Shown: positions 28,204 to 38,186, numbered from the stretch's first letter. The stretch is 64,000 nt of DNA from an uncultured Halieaceae bacterium (GCA_938074045.1 CALJGI010000002.1:62001-126000); one strand, 5' to 3'. Numbers and translations: made by a program. Notes: a model not told the origin generated them from the letters alone.

Positions 28204-28786
28204 ATGGACCTCCGAGATCAGTCAAAGTATTTATGTTTATTCTTTCTATCATCTTAGGCTCTAACGGTTGCACAAGTCACGGGGAGAATCCTCCGCAAAA
28301 ATACAGCTAAACCAGCAGGCAGAAACACGATACAAAGCCCATCTTCCATCGCGCTGTAAGGCCTGTCTGGTGAAATAACAACATGCTCCCTGCTAGTTGA
28401 AAAATTTTTAAACACCTCCATGGGTCTGCCAGGTGGAGCAAACCTACTGCGATCTCCAACCAGTGGCCCTAACTATCGCCTTTCCAAACAGCCAGATCAA
28501 CCATTTATCGAGAGCTGAAACGCCGCTTAGCCTATGGCCTATCGTTTTGCAATGCGACAATTTATTTACGCCAAGCGATACTTTAACTGTAATAAAACTG
28601 AATCATAAGGGTCAATGCACTAATTCATAGAACTTCTGTACTGGTCACAGATCTAACCCGACATGTCGTTAACGAACCGATTTCTGCCGAAAACAGTCGA
28701 AGTACTCCACCGGCCGGTCTTCTGGAAATTGGTAATAAGTTACTTTTTACGAGAATCTGAGCATCCATTGCACCCTGGAATAACTG
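28204..28786. other. Intergenic region, no gene recognised
   Basis: About 580 bases between the 3' end of the hydroxylase-like gene and the start of the TonB-dependent receptor. The strong receptor ribosome-binding site (GGAGG on the minus strand, 28213-28209) lies at its left edge. The rest is more A/T-rich than the neighbouring genes, and short open frames in it show no recognisable protein features. It presumably holds the receptor promoter, but I could not pick out convincing hexamers. Confidence 0.45.
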
Positions 28787-29764
28787 TTATTTCGCGGGAT
28801 TTGTCTGAAATTCCTCATGCACCTCGATCACCAGAGCGGCACGCAGTAGTCGCTGAACAATAACAGGGTTGACCCCCACACCGTTGCTGGCGGTAAGCAG
28901 CGCTCGACGTTCAGGGTGCAATTGTTTTTGCGTGGCATTCAACAGCACACGGTAATGCTTCCAGCCTTCCGGCTGTACACCATAAATATACCAGAGCTCA
29001 CGCCAATCACGGCAGAAATCCTCCAGTAGTTGTCGGTACTGACTGACCAGTAACGCAGGGTTGGTGTCACAGCGGGAGAAGTCGTCGATTAACTCCCGTA
29101 CGATGGCATCGACCTCCCCCGGTGCCATTACCGGAGTCACATTGAAATTTTCGGTACGCGGGGTCACTTCTCGCTCCGGGTCGAAGCTAATCAACTGCAG
29201 CGTCTCTGGGCGACCGCCTGATGCGACGCTCGCCGCAACCATCTGCCAGAAACGGGATGAACCGGACAAATCAATGACCAGGTGAATTCGATCCTCCGCA
29301 CCGGCGTTAACCACTCGATGCCAGCGCCAGGAATCAAATATCCAGCTTTCACCAGCCTGCATATGTAGTTCCCTGTCACCGCATTGAAACATCACCTCGG
29401 CGTTGGTGATCACAGGGATGTGAATTCGCAGACGCGAATACCAGTGATAATTGAAATCGACATGAAGAGACACTTCACTGCCCACCGCGAGCTTCATTAA
29501 TCGCGAGCGGCCAATAACCTCATCGAAGCTGGCGAGTACCTGCCGCAGGTAGGGGCTGGACTCCAGGTGATGGGTAGGCACCATACGACCAGCAAAATCA
29601 TCATTCTCAGTCCCGCCATGCGAAATCAGCGCTGCGGCTGAGTTCCCCACCAGCCCCGAAGGATGATCCATCCACGCAGAATCCGGCAGGGCTTGCACCT
29701 CTGATGCCAGGCGTTCCACATCAAAGGTAAAGGGCAACTGCACAAAGGGTAGCGGCAGTCTCAT
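28787..29764 (-). CDS. Aspartyl/asparaginyl beta-hydroxylase-like protein (PF05118-type)
   Basis: Probable Fe(II)/2-oxoglutarate-dependent oxygenase. In the 325-residue protein the facial-triad elements appear as LHVDFNYHWYSRLRIHIPV, with an HVD motif near residue 100, and a second histidine in SWRWHRVVNAG near residue 150. An arginine follows in DRIHLVIDLSGSSRFW for 2-oxoglutarate. The C-terminal half (about 180-325) has no feature I recognise. It follows a DoxX-like membrane protein gene by 60 bases on the same strand. Hydroxylases of this type are often found near TPR-sulfotransferases and TonB receptors in marine bacteria. Substrate unknown. Confidence 0.75.
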   Translation of the reverse strand: MRLPLPFVQLPFTFDVERLASEVQALPDSAWMDHPSGLVGNSAAALISHGGTENDDFAGRMVPTHHLESSPYLRQVLASFDEVIGRSRLMKLAVGSEVSLHVDFNYHWYSRLRIHIPVITNAEVMFQCGDRELHMQAGESWIFDSWRWHRVVNAGAEDRIHLVIDLSGSSRFWQMVAASVASGGRPETLQLISFDPEREVTPRTENFNVTPVMAPGEVDAIVRELIDDFSRCDTNPALLVSQYRQLLEDFCRDWRELWYIYGVQPEGWKHYRVLLNATQKQLHPERRALLTASNGVGVNPVIVQRLLRAALVIEVHEEFQTNPAK

Positions 29765-29824
29765 GCGATATGCCCCGCATGGCCATTCAACCGGAGGTTA
29801 AATTCCGCCAAAAGCAGGTAAAGG

Positions 29825-30238
29825 CTAGCTTTCGCCATCACGGAACCACCAATGACCATGGTGAGGCAACACCAGGCACAGCAAACCCAGAAAGATATAG
29901 TCGAGCATCTGATTAACCGCCGACCATTCCTGCAATATGTAGTGCCCAACAAGCAGACTCAGCATAAAAGCAAACCAGGCGCACACCGTGAGGGGCTTCA
30001 GTTGGGCACTGATCAGGATCAAACCCAGTCCCACCTCGATAAAGGGAATGCATGACAGGTAAAAATTGACCAATCCAGCGGGCACAACGATCCGCAGATC
30101 ACCCTGAAATAGCTGGGAGTAGTACTGGAAAAAGCCCCCGTCACTGAACCACTTGCTGACCCCCGCCGTTAGCAAGATAACAATCATGGTCAAACGCACC
30201 ACGCGCTCTGCATCCTTCAAACGCTGCACTGGAATCAT
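29825..30238 (-). CDS. DoxX/MauE-like four-helix membrane protein
   Basis: Small integral membrane protein of 137 residues. The ATG at 30238 is preceded by GGAGAGG at good spacing, whereas the earlier ATG at 30265 is not. Four hydrophobic helices lie at about 14-32 (TMIVILLTAGVSKWF), 47-66, 72-90 and 105-125. The conserved TAGVSKWF and the pattern of helices suggest the DoxX-like superfamily. It probably forms an operon with the hydroxylase-like gene downstream. No function can be assigned. Confidence 0.65.
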   Translation of the reverse strand: MIPVQRLKDAERVVRLTMIVILLTAGVSKWFSDGGFFQYYSQLFQGDLRIVVPAGLVNFYLSCIPFIEVGLGLILISAQLKPLTVCAWFAFMLSLLVGHYILQEWSAVNQMLDYIFLGLLCLVLPHHGHWWFRDGES

Positions 30239-30354
30239 GACACCTCTCCGCCACATTGCTTTCACCGGGAACCCGCCATGTTAGCAACCCCTTCTCCGCC
30301 GGGCAAAGGGCTGAGAACGATACTCTGGTTTACCCGAGATTGAACCCGTAATAC

Positions 30355-30390
30355 TCTGTCGCTGATTGATAACGCTCAACTAACGACAGA
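30355..30390. promoter_or_regulatory. Inverted repeat upstream of the first MttB-family gene
   Basis: TCTGTCG (30355-30361) and CGACAGA (30384-30390) form a seven-base inverted repeat with a 22-base spacer, ending 24 bases before the start codon. The same hexamer pair CTGTCG/CGACAG occurs ahead of the second MttB-family gene. It could be a paired half-site for an AraC/GlxA-type regulator, one of which is encoded at 43.8 kb. Inference only. Confidence 0.35.
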
Positions 30391-30414
30391 CTATACCAAT
30401 AAAAATACCTACTA

Positions 30415-31989
30415 ATGAGTCAGTCTATGGACACTACCCATTCCAAACGCCGCGCTGGAGTTCATTCCACTTCCCGACGCGAAACCCGGCGCGGCCGATC
30501 TTCTCGAGGGTCCGGCCTGGAGAGCCCTGCGTCTGCGTATATAAAACGGCAGATTCCCTATTATGAATTTCTGGATGAGGAAGCTCTGCTCCGAATAGAG
30601 AATCATGCTGACTGGCTGTTACAAGAAATCGGTATCGAATTTCGGGATGATCCAGTGGCGCTCCAAATCTGGCAGGACGCGGGTGCGGATGTCGATGGCG
30701 TTCTGGTGAAACTTCCCGCAGGCATGGCTCGAAAGCTCTGCGCGACGATACCCCGACAGTTTACGCAACACGCTCGAAACCCAAGCTACAACGTTGAGAT
30801 CGGCGGCGACAATACAGTTTTCTCCCCGGTCCACTGCCCGCCCTTTGTGCGAGATCTGGATGAGGGCAGACGGTACGGTACGCTGCAGGATCTACAGAAC
30901 CTGATCAAGATTACGTACCACCTCCCTGCACTGCATCACTCCGGAGGAATTTTGGTTGAACCCTGCGACATACCCGTCAACAAAAGACATCTGGATATAC
31001 AGTACGCGCACATTCGCAGCAGTGAAAAAGCCTACCTAGGCGCGATCACAGCCAAAGACCGTGCATTAGACTCTATCGCCATTGCGCGCCTGTTGTTCGG
31101 TGAGGATTTCATGGCAGAACACTGTTGCATTATCGGCAACGTCAACGCCAATTCACCATTGATGTTCGATAAAGTGGCTACTGAGGCCATTCAAGTATAT
31201 TGCGGTGCCAATCAGGGTATTGTGGTTGCCCCGTTTATTCTGGGCGGAGCCATGGGACCAGTCACCACCGCCGCGGGGATCGCTCAGGCATTGGCGGAAG
31301 GTATGGCAGCCGGTGCCTTCAGCCAGCTGGTCCGACCTGGCGCGCCATTTGTTCTGGGTAACTTTCTCTCCTCCATGAGTTTGAGGTCCGGCGCACCCAC
31401 CTTTGGTATGCCTGAACCCGTCATGTCCAACTATGCCATCGGGCAATTGGCCCGGAGACTGGGCGTACCACTTCGCTGCGGTGGAGCGCTGACCGCCAGC
31501 AAAGTCTGCGATGCACAATCCGCCTATGAAAGCGCTGACAGCCTGCACTCCACGGTGATGGGTGGCGGCAACTTCATCATCCATGCAGCCGGATGGTTGG
31601 AGGGCGGACTAGTAACCGGCTACGAAAAGCTGGTCCTCGACGCGGATCGACTGGGCGCGATGGCACGCCTGCTGGGTGGACTGCGCACTGATGAAAATGC
31701 CCTGGCCGCCGGTGCTTATCGAGAGGTAGCACCCGGCGAGCATTTCCTCGGCTGCGCCCACACCATGGAGAATTATGAAACAGCATTTTACGATGCTGAA
31801 ATGTCTGATTCTGAAAGCTTCGAGCAATGGACGGACAAAGGTAGCAAGGAGGCAGCGGAACGGGCCAACGAACGCTGCAAAGATATACTGACACAGCATG
31901 AGGATCCCTACCTGGATCCTGCCACGGATGAGGCCATACGTGACTACATTGACCGACGCAAAGCAACAGCCGAGGATCGCTGGTACTGA
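30415..31989 (+). CDS. MttB-superfamily methyltransferase, non-pyrrolysine, copy 1
   Basis: Predicted to move a methyl group from a methylated amine to a corrinoid protein. The 524-residue sequence is colinear with the copy at 53.2 kb: IPYYEFLDEEAL, QEIGIEF, FTQHARNPS, FVRDLDEGRRYGTL, HHSGGILVEPCDIPVNKRH, APFILGGAMGPVTTA, TASKVCDAQSAYESA and HAAGWLEGG. It reads through with no internal amber codon, so it belongs with the glycine-betaine-type (MtgB-like) members, not the pyrrolysine trimethylamine enzymes. Residues 10-32 are strikingly Arg/Ser-rich. The dimethylglycine-dehydrogenase-like gene follows after 68 bases. No corrinoid-protein gene is adjacent, so it would need the one at 52.4 kb. 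The substrate is inferred. Confidence 0.84.
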   Translation: MSQSMDTTHSKRRAGVHSTSRRETRRGRSSRGSGLESPASAYIKRQIPYYEFLDEEALLRIENHADWLLQEIGIEFRDDPVALQIWQDAGADVDGVLVKLPAGMARKLCATIPRQFTQHARNPSYNVEIGGDNTVFSPVHCPPFVRDLDEGRRYGTLQDLQNLIKITYHLPALHHSGGILVEPCDIPVNKRHLDIQYAHIRSSEKAYLGAITAKDRALDSIAIARLLFGEDFMAEHCCIIGNVNANSPLMFDKVATEAIQVYCGANQGIVVAPFILGGAMGPVTTAAGIAQALAEGMAAGAFSQLVRPGAPFVLGNFLSSMSLRSGAPTFGMPEPVMSNYAIGQLARRLGVPLRCGGALTASKVCDAQSAYESADSLHSTVMGGGNFIIHAAGWLEGGLVTGYEKLVLDADRLGAMARLLGGLRTDENALAAGAYREVAPGEHFLGCAHTMENYETAFYDAEMSDSESFEQWTDKGSKEAAERANERCKDILTQHEDPYLDPATDEAIRDYIDRRKATAEDRWY

Positions 31990-32057
31990 CTATGCCCGCT
32001 GCGCCGATTCAACACTGAAACACCTGCAGAACACACGAGACATGAGCGAATACACAG

Positions 32058-34469
32058 ATGGATAAACATGCGCGGGTAGTGATCATAGGCGGCGGCGTTG
32101 TGGGCTGCTCCATCCTCTATCACCTGGCAAAGTTTGGCTGGAAAGATGTCATCTTGCTAGAGCGATCAGAACTGACCTCCGGCTCATCCTGGCACGCCGC
32201 CGGACAAATTCACACCCTGAGTTCAGATCCGAATATCAGTCGCCTGCAAGGCTACACTATCAACCTTTACCGTGAACTAGAGGAACTTTCGGGGCAATCC
32301 GTGGGCTTGCACAGCACCGGTGGATTCTATCTGGCCTCAACGCCCGAGCGCCTGGACTATCTCAAGCAGGAACGGTCAAAAGCGCGCTACATGGGGCTGG
32401 ACCAGGAAATGATCAGCATGGATGAGGTGGTAAAGCTCAATCCGTTGATCGACCCGAAACAGTATCTTGGTGCCCTGTACGATCCTCTGGATGGCCACAT
32501 CGATCCTTCCGGCGTCACCTTCGCCTACGCTGCCGCGGCGAAAAAACTCGGGGCGCAGTGGCACCGCAACACACCGGTGGTCGAGACCAATCAACGAGTC
32601 GACGGCAGCTGGGATGTTATCACCCCGGAGGGTAACATCCATGCGGACATGATAGTGAATGCCAGTGGTTTATGGGCCAGAGAGGTCGGTCAGCTGGCAG
32701 GGTTGCGACTACCGGTGCAGCCCATGGAACATCACTACCTGATAACAGAAGAGATACCGGAAATTGCAGAATTTGAGGGCGAGATTGCCTGTGGAATCGA
32801 TTACGAGGCCAATATCTATTTCCGCCAGGAACATCAGGGATTACTGTTGGGTACCTATGAACCCACTGGTACACCCTGGATGGTGGAAGGGACACCGATG
32901 GATTTTGGGCATGAGTTGCTCCCGGATGATCTCGATCGGGTGGCCAACCGCCTGGAGCTCGCTTTCAAACGCATTCCAGCCCTTGGGCGAGCTGGCATTA
33001 AATCCGTGGTAAACGGACCCTTCACCTTTGGGCCGGATGGCAACCCCATGATCGGACCAGTGCCAGGGCTACCAAATTACTGGTGTGCAGTGGGTGTCAT
33101 GGCCGGATTCTGTCAGGCCGGCGGCGTCGGCCTGTGTCTGGCGGAGTGGATGATAGACGGCGAGCCATCCATTGATGTCTGGGCCATGGATATCTCGCGC
33201 TTTGGCAACTTCGCCACGTCGGACTATGGACGAATAAAGGCCACTGAAAACTATGAACGCAGATTTTTACTGACCTATCCCAATGAAGAGCTTCCAGCGA
33301 TGCGTTGCCAGAAAACAACAGCCATCTACGATACACTGCTGTCCCGCGGTGCGGTTATGGGCAGCAGTTTCGGTCTCGAGCACGCACTATGGTTTGCTGA
33401 TAGCCCGGCGAATGCCCACGAAGAACCCAGTTTCCGCCGATCCAATGCGTTCCCTTACGTGGCTGCCGAAGTTCAAGCCGTGCGGACACGGGTAGGCGCG
33501 CTGGAAATCGCCAACTTCGCCAAGCACGAGTTCTGTGGACCCGGAGCGGAGGCGCTACTGGACAGACTTCTGACCAACCGCTTACCAGATACCGGGAGGA
33601 TAAGGCTGTCACCCATGCTTACACACGGTGGCAAGCTTTATGGCGATTTGACGGTGGCCCGCCTTGCCGCAGATCGCTTCCTCATTATGGGGTCCGGAGC
33701 TGCCCAGGAAATGCATCGCCGCTGGTTTGAGGCACATCTACCAGCCAAGGGAGTGAGCTATCGCAATCGCTCTGATGATTTACATGGGATCGCGATCGCA
33801 GGCCCTCTGGCGCGAGAGCTGTTGAGCCGGTTGACCCTGGAGGACGTCTCCAACAATGCACTTCAATTTTGCGCAATGCGGGAGACTGAGGTAGCCGGTG
33901 TGCCCGTTACGCTGGCTCGTATTTCCTTCTCGGGAGAGCTCGGCTACGAAATCTACTGCGCTCCGCCATTTCAACGGCAATTGTTTACCGCGATCGAGAA
34001 TGCAGGACAGGAGTTTGGATTGGCTCTATACGGCAATCGCGCTCTCATGTCCCTGCGACTGGAGAAGAATTGGGGCGTTTGGACGCTGGACTACCGTCCT
34101 GACTTTACCGCCGCCGAGGCAGCGCTGGAGGAATTTATCGATTACGACAAACCGGGCGGATTCATAGGGCGGGACACAGCTCTGGCGCAACAAGATCAGG
34201 GCACTCAAAGATCACTAATCACTCTGACCGTAGATACAGACATAGACTGCCATCACGACGAGGCGGTGTTCCTGGATGGGCAGTGCGTGGGGTTTGTCAG
34301 TTCAGGCGGCTATGCTCACCACACAAAGCAAAGCGTCGCCATGGCATATGTGCCCAGCCACCTCACAGATGCGGCAGATTTCGAGGTCGAAATCCTCGGC
34401 GAACGCCGGGGGGCGAGACTGCAGCCCGAGCCGCTATATGACCCCACTGGGGCGAAAATGCGAAGTTAG
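32058..34469 (+). CDS. FAD/GcvT-type dimethylglycine/sarcosine dehydrogenase-like protein, copy 1
   Basis: Predicted to oxidise an N-methyl group and pass the carbon to tetrahydrofolate as methylene-THF. Of 803 residues, the first ~370 are a DAO-type flavin domain with dinucleotide fold GGGVVGCS (residues 11-18). SSWHAAG carries His46, the position at which DMGDH enzymes attach FAD covalently. About 420-800 are GcvT-like folate-binding domains (for example FSGELGYEIYCAP and a C-terminal barrel). It pairs with the MttB homologue just upstream and is a divergent paralogue of the protein at 54.9 kb; this copy has HTLSSDP where the other has PLFNMSY after HAAG, so the substrates may differ. Confidence 0.86.
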   Translation: MDKHARVVIIGGGVVGCSILYHLAKFGWKDVILLERSELTSGSSWHAAGQIHTLSSDPNISRLQGYTINLYRELEELSGQSVGLHSTGGFYLASTPERLDYLKQERSKARYMGLDQEMISMDEVVKLNPLIDPKQYLGALYDPLDGHIDPSGVTFAYAAAAKKLGAQWHRNTPVVETNQRVDGSWDVITPEGNIHADMIVNASGLWAREVGQLAGLRLPVQPMEHHYLITEEIPEIAEFEGEIACGIDYEANIYFRQEHQGLLLGTYEPTGTPWMVEGTPMDFGHELLPDDLDRVANRLELAFKRIPALGRAGIKSVVNGPFTFGPDGNPMIGPVPGLPNYWCAVGVMAGFCQAGGVGLCLAEWMIDGEPSIDVWAMDISRFGNFATSDYGRIKATENYERRFLLTYPNEELPAMRCQKTTAIYDTLLSRGAVMGSSFGLEHALWFADSPANAHEEPSFRRSNAFPYVAAEVQAVRTRVGALEIANFAKHEFCGPGAEALLDRLLTNRLPDTGRIRLSPMLTHGGKLYGDLTVARLAADRFLIMGSGAAQEMHRRWFEAHLPAKGVSYRNRSDDLHGIAIAGPLARELLSRLTLEDVSNNALQFCAMRETEVAGVPVTLARISFSGELGYEIYCAPPFQRQLFTAIENAGQEFGLALYGNRALMSLRLEKNWGVWTLDYRPDFTAAEAALEEFIDYDKPGGFIGRDTALAQQDQGTQRSLITLTVDTDIDCHHDEAVFLDGQCVGFVSSGGYAHHTKQSVAMAYVPSHLTDAADFEVEILGERRGARLQPEPLYDPTGAKMRS

Positions 34470-34509
34470 CGCTCAACCAGCTTTAGACCACATCTGCAAG
34501 GACAGGATT

Positions 34510-36318
34510 TCAAGCACTCTCGCGCATGCGTTTCAGAGACTTCAGCCGCTGCTCTTCAAGCGCGCTGGGCAAACTATCACCAAAGCGCTCAAACAGTGTC
34601 CGCTGCGCCTCCATCTCCGCGATTCCCGGTGCGATATCAACCTGCATAAGCTCGGCAAAGGTCGAATGATCAAACTCCAGCCCAGCCCAGTTCAGATCGG
34701 CATGATCTGGCACAGCCCCGAGAGGCCCTTCAATAGCCGCCGCTCGACCTCGCACCCGCTCCACGATCCATTGCAGCACGCGCATATTTTGGCCAAATCC
34801 GGGCCACAGAAAACCACCCTCAGCATCCTTGCGAAACCAATTTACCCGGAAAATTTTCGGCGCCTGCTCAACCTTATTCTCCATGTCCAGCCAATGCTGC
34901 CAATACGCTCCCATGTTGTATCCACAAAATGGCAGCATGGCCATGGGGTCATGACGGATAGCCGCCTGATTATCCGCCGCTGCTGTGGCCTCCGAACCCA
35001 TAGTTGAGGCCATATACACGCCGTGCGACCAATCTGTAGCTTCATACACCAGCGGGAAGGTCTTGCTAAGCCGTCCACCAAAAATAAACGCGCTTATTGG
35101 CACACCCTCCGGATTCTCCCACTCCGGTGAGATACTGGGGCATTGACTCGCAGGGGTGGTGAATCGTGCATTGGGGTGTGCCGCTTTGGTACCGCTCTCA
35201 GGTGTCCAGTCGTTGCCCTGCCAGTCGGTGAGATGGGCCGGCGGTTGCTCGGTCATGCGCTCCCACCACACATCGCCATCATCAGTCATGGCAACATTAG
35301 TGAATATAGTATTGCTCTGGATGGTTTCCATCGCCGCGGGATTTGAGGCCTCTGACGTTCCCGGTGCCACACCAAAGAAACCCGCTTCAGGGTTGATTGC
35401 ATACAAACGACCATCAGCGCCAGGCTTAATCCAGGCGATATCATCACCCACGGTCCAGATTTTCCAACCCTCATATCCTGCCGGTGGAATCAGCATAGCC
35501 AGATTCGTTTTTCCACAGGCACTGGGAAACGCAGCAGCCACATAGGTTTTCTCGCCTTCGGGATTTTCGATACCCACGATCAACATATGTTCAGCCAACC
35601 ACCCCTGCTCACTGGCCATCGCCGACGCAATGCGCAGGGCTACACATTTTTTCCCCAGCAAGGCGTTACCGCCATAACCACTGCCGAATGACCAGACCGC
35701 CCTCTCCTCAGGAAAGTGCACTATGTAACGGTTTTCTGGGTTGCAGGGCCAGGCCACATCAGCCTCACCCTCACTTAGCGGCGCGCCAACCGAATGGATG
35801 CAGCGAATAAAATCACCATCACCGAGGACGTCCAATACCGGTGTACCAGTCCGGGCCATGATGCGCATACTGACCACCGCATAGGGCGAATCTGTAATTT
35901 GCACACCGATCTGGGCAATATCCGAGCCTAAAGGCCCCATGCTGAAGGGAATCACATAGAGCGTTCTGCCGGCCATACAACCATCCAGCAAGCCCAGCAA
36001 ACGACTCTTCATAGCCTCCGGTTGTTCCCAGTTATTGGTTGGCCCAGCTTCCTCGTCGGTGGCACTGCAAATAAAGGTTCGGTCTTCAACTCTCGCCACA
36101 TCGCGGGGATCTGATCGACAGAGGAATGATCCGGGTCGTTTCTCGGGATTCAAGGGGATAAAAGCCCCATCATCCACCAGTTGCTGGCACAGGGAGTCAT
36201 ATTCCTGCTGACTGCCAGTACACCAGTGGACAGCCTCAGGCCTTGTCAAAGCTACCACTTCAGCTACCCAGCTCTCCAATTGAGTGTTTTGTACAGCAGC
36301 TGTTTCGGTCAGGGCCAT
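34510..36318 (-). CDS. pckG: Phosphoenolpyruvate carboxykinase (GTP)
   Basis: Decarboxylates and phosphorylates oxaloacetate to PEP with GTP, the first committed step of gluconeogenesis. The 602-residue product from ATG 36318 (a 13-residue upstream extension is not needed) has the nucleotide loop [23 protein letters not shown], and WGSGYGG-like [15 protein letters not shown] metal-binding region. It also carries [19 protein letters not shown], typical of the GTP-using class and unlike the ATP-using PckA of Enterobacteria. Growth on one- and two-carbon fragments, as suggested by the surrounding genes, would require it. It is a single-gene unit with its own promoter. Confidence 0.96.
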   Translation of the reverse strand: MALTETAAVQNTQLESWVAEVVALTRPEAVHWCTGSQQEYDSLCQQLVDDGAFIPLNPEKRPGSFLCRSDPRDVARVEDRTFICSATDEEAGPTNNWEQPEAMKSRLLGLLDGCMAGRTLYVIPFSMGPLGSDIAQIGVQITDSPYAVVSMRIMARTGTPVLDVLGDGDFIRCIHSVGAPLSEGEADVAWPCNPENRYIVHFPEERAVWSFGSGYGGNALLGKKCVALRIASAMASEQGWLAEHMLIVGIENPEGEKTYVAAAFPSACGKTNLAMLIPPAGYEGWKIWTVGDDIAWIKPGADGRLYAINPEAGFFGVAPGTSEASNPAAMETIQSNTIFTNVAMTDDGDVWWERMTEQPPAHLTDWQGNDWTPESGTKAAHPNARFTTPASQCPSISPEWENPEGVPISAFIFGGRLSKTFPLVYEATDWSHGVYMASTMGSEATAAADNQAAIRHDPMAMLPFCGYNMGAYWQHWLDMENKVEQAPKIFRVNWFRKDAEGGFLWPGFGQNMRVLQWIVERVRGRAAAIEGPLGAVPDHADLNWAGLEFDHSTFAELMQVDIAPGIAEMEAQRTLFERFGDSLPSALEEQRLKSLKRMRESA

Positions 36319-36383
36319 CTGGCAGTCTCCGGGGGATATGCGATCGAACTTCGACAATTAGCGAATCGGCAGGCGAGCGACGC

Positions 36384-36412
36384 ATTATAGTCGTGGCATC
36401 AGGGACCATCAA
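36384..36412 (-). promoter_or_regulatory. Sigma70-like promoter for pckG
   Basis: On the minus strand TTGATG (36412-36407) and a perfect TATAAT (36389-36384) are separated by exactly 17 bases, about 65 bases before the pckG start codon. Confidence 0.6.
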
Positions 36413-36460
36413 CAAAAGCCACTAATGTCCACTATTGGTTTGGGAAATCTTACCGAGAAC

Positions 36461-36490
36461 TTGACATGCAACCTTTTTGTTGCTTATATT
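36461..36490 (+). promoter_or_regulatory. Promoter with overlapping inverted repeat for the arsR-type gene
   Basis: A consensus -35 TTGACA (36461-36466) and a TATATT -10 (36485-36490) are 18 bases apart, about 30 bases before the start codon. The spacer holds the inverted repeat GCAAC-N6-GTTGC (36468-36483), and ATGCAACC recurs at 36492. An operator within the promoter is what an autoregulated ArsR-family repressor would use. The assignment to this regulator is inference from position. Confidence 0.55.
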
Positions 36491-36521
36491 TATGCAACCA
36501 AATAGATGCATATGGTGATGT

Positions 36522-36854
36522 ATGGACCTGGTGTTCAAGGCACTGGCAGATCAGAACAGGCGAATACTGCTGGATCGCCTGTTTGCGGATCAAGGTCAGA
36601 CATTGGGCCGATTGTGCGAGGACATGGCGATGAGTCGTCAGGCCGTCAGCAAGCACCTCGCAATACTGGAAAGGGCTGAACTGGTCAGCGTGTTGTGGCA
36701 GGGCCGGGAAAAACACTACTTTCTCAATCCGCTACCGCTGGTCGAGATAAGCGAACGCTGGATTGACAAATACGCCCGTTCTCAAGCCAGCGCTGTTCTG
36801 GCACTGAAACGAGCTGTTGAAACAACCTCAGAACAAGAGACTATGGAGAAATAA
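36522..36854 (+). CDS. ArsR-family winged-helix transcriptional regulator
   Basis: DNA-binding repressor of 110 residues. It starts MDLVFKALADQNRRILLDRL, the usual ArsR opening, with the recognition helix region SRQAVSKHLAILERAELVS and the wing GREKHYFLNPLPL. It lacks the cysteine metal-binding motif of ArsR/SmtB sensors and belongs to the subgroup found beside SRPBCC/AHSA1 proteins. Exactly that is the next gene, one base after its stop. A promoter with an embedded inverted repeat is just upstream. Confidence 0.9.
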   Translation: MDLVFKALADQNRRILLDRLFADQGQTLGRLCEDMAMSRQAVSKHLAILERAELVSVLWQGREKHYFLNPLPLVEISERWIDKYARSQASAVLALKRAVETTSEQETMEK

Positions 36855-36855
36855 T

Positions 36856-37311
36856 ATGGGCACGCCGGACTATCATTACGTCACAATCATAGCCGCGACC
36901 CCCAAGACGGTATGGGAAGCAGTGACGACGGCGGAGTTTACCCGCCAGTACTGGCACTCGACCCGCGTACAAGCTGACTGGCAGGTGGGCAGTGAGATCG
37001 TTTTTCTGGTCGATGGTGAAGACGGCGACGAGGTGGGTTGTCGCGGGACAATACTGGTCTTAGACCCTCCCAGGGAACTGTCCTACACCTGGAGCTTTCC
37101 ACGAAATCCTGCAGTAGCGAATGAATCTCCCTCCCGGGTTACGTTCAAACTGGAAGCATTGGAAGACTTTACGCGACTACACATCACACATGATCAGTTC
37201 CCGGTCGACAGTCTGATGTATGAATATGTCAAAGATGGATGGCCTCTCGTACTGGCTGGTCTGAAAACGCTGTTGGAAACCGGGAGGGCGATCGACTTTT
37301 CCCGGTTTTGA
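36856..37311 (+). CDS. SRPBCC/AHSA1-type protein
   Basis: Small-molecule-binding START-like fold of 151 residues. The ATG at 36856 follows GGAGAAATAAT from the end of the regulator gene; the longer frame upstream lies within arsR. Features are TIIAATPKTVWEAVTTAEFTR, then a substrate-cavity strand region GSEIVFLVDGEDG, PPRELSYTWSF and LHITHDQF. Pairing with an ArsR-family regulator is a widespread two-gene module whose physiological role is mostly unknown. It faces a small membrane protein gene across 16 bases. Confidence 0.85.
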   Translation: MGTPDYHYVTIIAATPKTVWEAVTTAEFTRQYWHSTRVQADWQVGSEIVFLVDGEDGDEVGCRGTILVLDPPRELSYTWSFPRNPAVANESPSRVTFKLEALEDFTRLHITHDQFPVDSLMYEYVKDGWPLVLAGLKTLLETGRAIDFSRF

Positions 37312-37327
37312 GCAGGTTGGTATACAG

Positions 37328-37504
37328 CTACAGAAATTGGCGGAGTAATCCGATAACGATGGATATACCAACCAGCGGAAGAATCCAGCGCGAAATTTTA
37401 GCAGTCTGCTCTGCGGACATGGGCTTGGCATAGCGCTCGGTTATGTGGATAAAAGCGAACAAGGCGACAAATAGCACAATGAGTATCAAAAAAAGGTTAT
37501 TCAC
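37328..37504 (-). CDS. Small two-helix membrane protein, function unknown
   Basis: A 58-residue product from GTG 37504, which sits seven bases after a GAGGG. Longer frames from an upstream ATG add residues with no protein character. Two hydrophobic helices are visible, NNLFLILIVLFVALFAFIHI at the start and WILPLVGISIVIGLL at the end, joined by a charged loop ERYAKPMSAEQTAK. No family is recognised. The good ribosome-binding site and clean helix pattern make it a likely real gene. Confidence 0.55.
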   Translation of the reverse strand: MNNLFLILIVLFVALFAFIHITERYAKPMSAEQTAKISRWILPLVGISIVIGLLRQFL

Positions 37505-37686
37505 TCTTGTTCCCTCCGTCAGTGGATGTTGAATCTGAGCACCAGCACATAATCTGATTTCCTCCGCTACCCCCCCCCCTCTGGAGGACATCGAGACATA
37601 TTGGATACATCGTAATCGTGGATGACGGTAGTCACAAGCGGGTATTGTAATGGTATCAGTCTGTTTTGACGGGTTAGACTTGGGTC

Positions 37687-38154
37687 ATGCAAGACGAAAC
37701 CATAATCCGCCGCCGAGCCAGTGCCCTTTGCATTGCTGACTCACGATTGCTGTGTATACAGTACCGGGACCCAACCAGCGGTGTTTTCTTCTGGGGTGTT
37801 CCAGGGGGTCAGATTGAGCCGGATGAAAGCCCGGCGATCACAGCAATCCGGGAACTGAAAGAAGAAACTGGATATACCTCGGTGATCGAAGGCGAGATTC
37901 TGGACAAGACCACTTACGGTTTCTGGTGGGATGGGGAGCAAAGACAGTGTGAGACGAGTTGGTATCTGGCACGTCTGTGCAAACCAGACCAACCACCAGC
38001 CAGAGTGGACGATGCGGACTACATCGTTGGGCGCAGTTGGATAACACTGAATGACCTCGTGGTTTTTCTATCCCACCACAGCGCTGTGGGCCTCACGGTA
38101 AATCGATTATTGCGGCAGGAAAAAGAACGCCACTACCCCAGCACCCCACACTAG
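37687..38154 (+). CDS. NUDIX hydrolase
   Basis: Hydrolase of a nucleoside diphosphate linked to some moiety X. The 155-residue protein has the complete Nudix box starting at residue 40, GGQIEPDESPAITAIRELKEET then G and an aliphatic residue (here split for length), with all the glutamates expected to bind metal. It has no additional domain. The substrate cannot be read from the sequence. It stands alone, 32 bases before the convergent epimerase gene. Confidence 0.88.
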   Translation: MQDETIIRRRASALCIADSRLLCIQYRDPTSGVFFWGVPGGQIEPDESPAITAIRELKEETGYTSVIEGEILDKTTYGFWWDGEQRQCETSWYLARLCKPDQPPARVDDADYIVGRSWITLNDLVVFLSHHSAVGLTVNRLLRQEKERHYPSTPH

Positions 38155-38186
38155 TGAAGGCTTCTCCGAAATGCCAGCTAACACAC

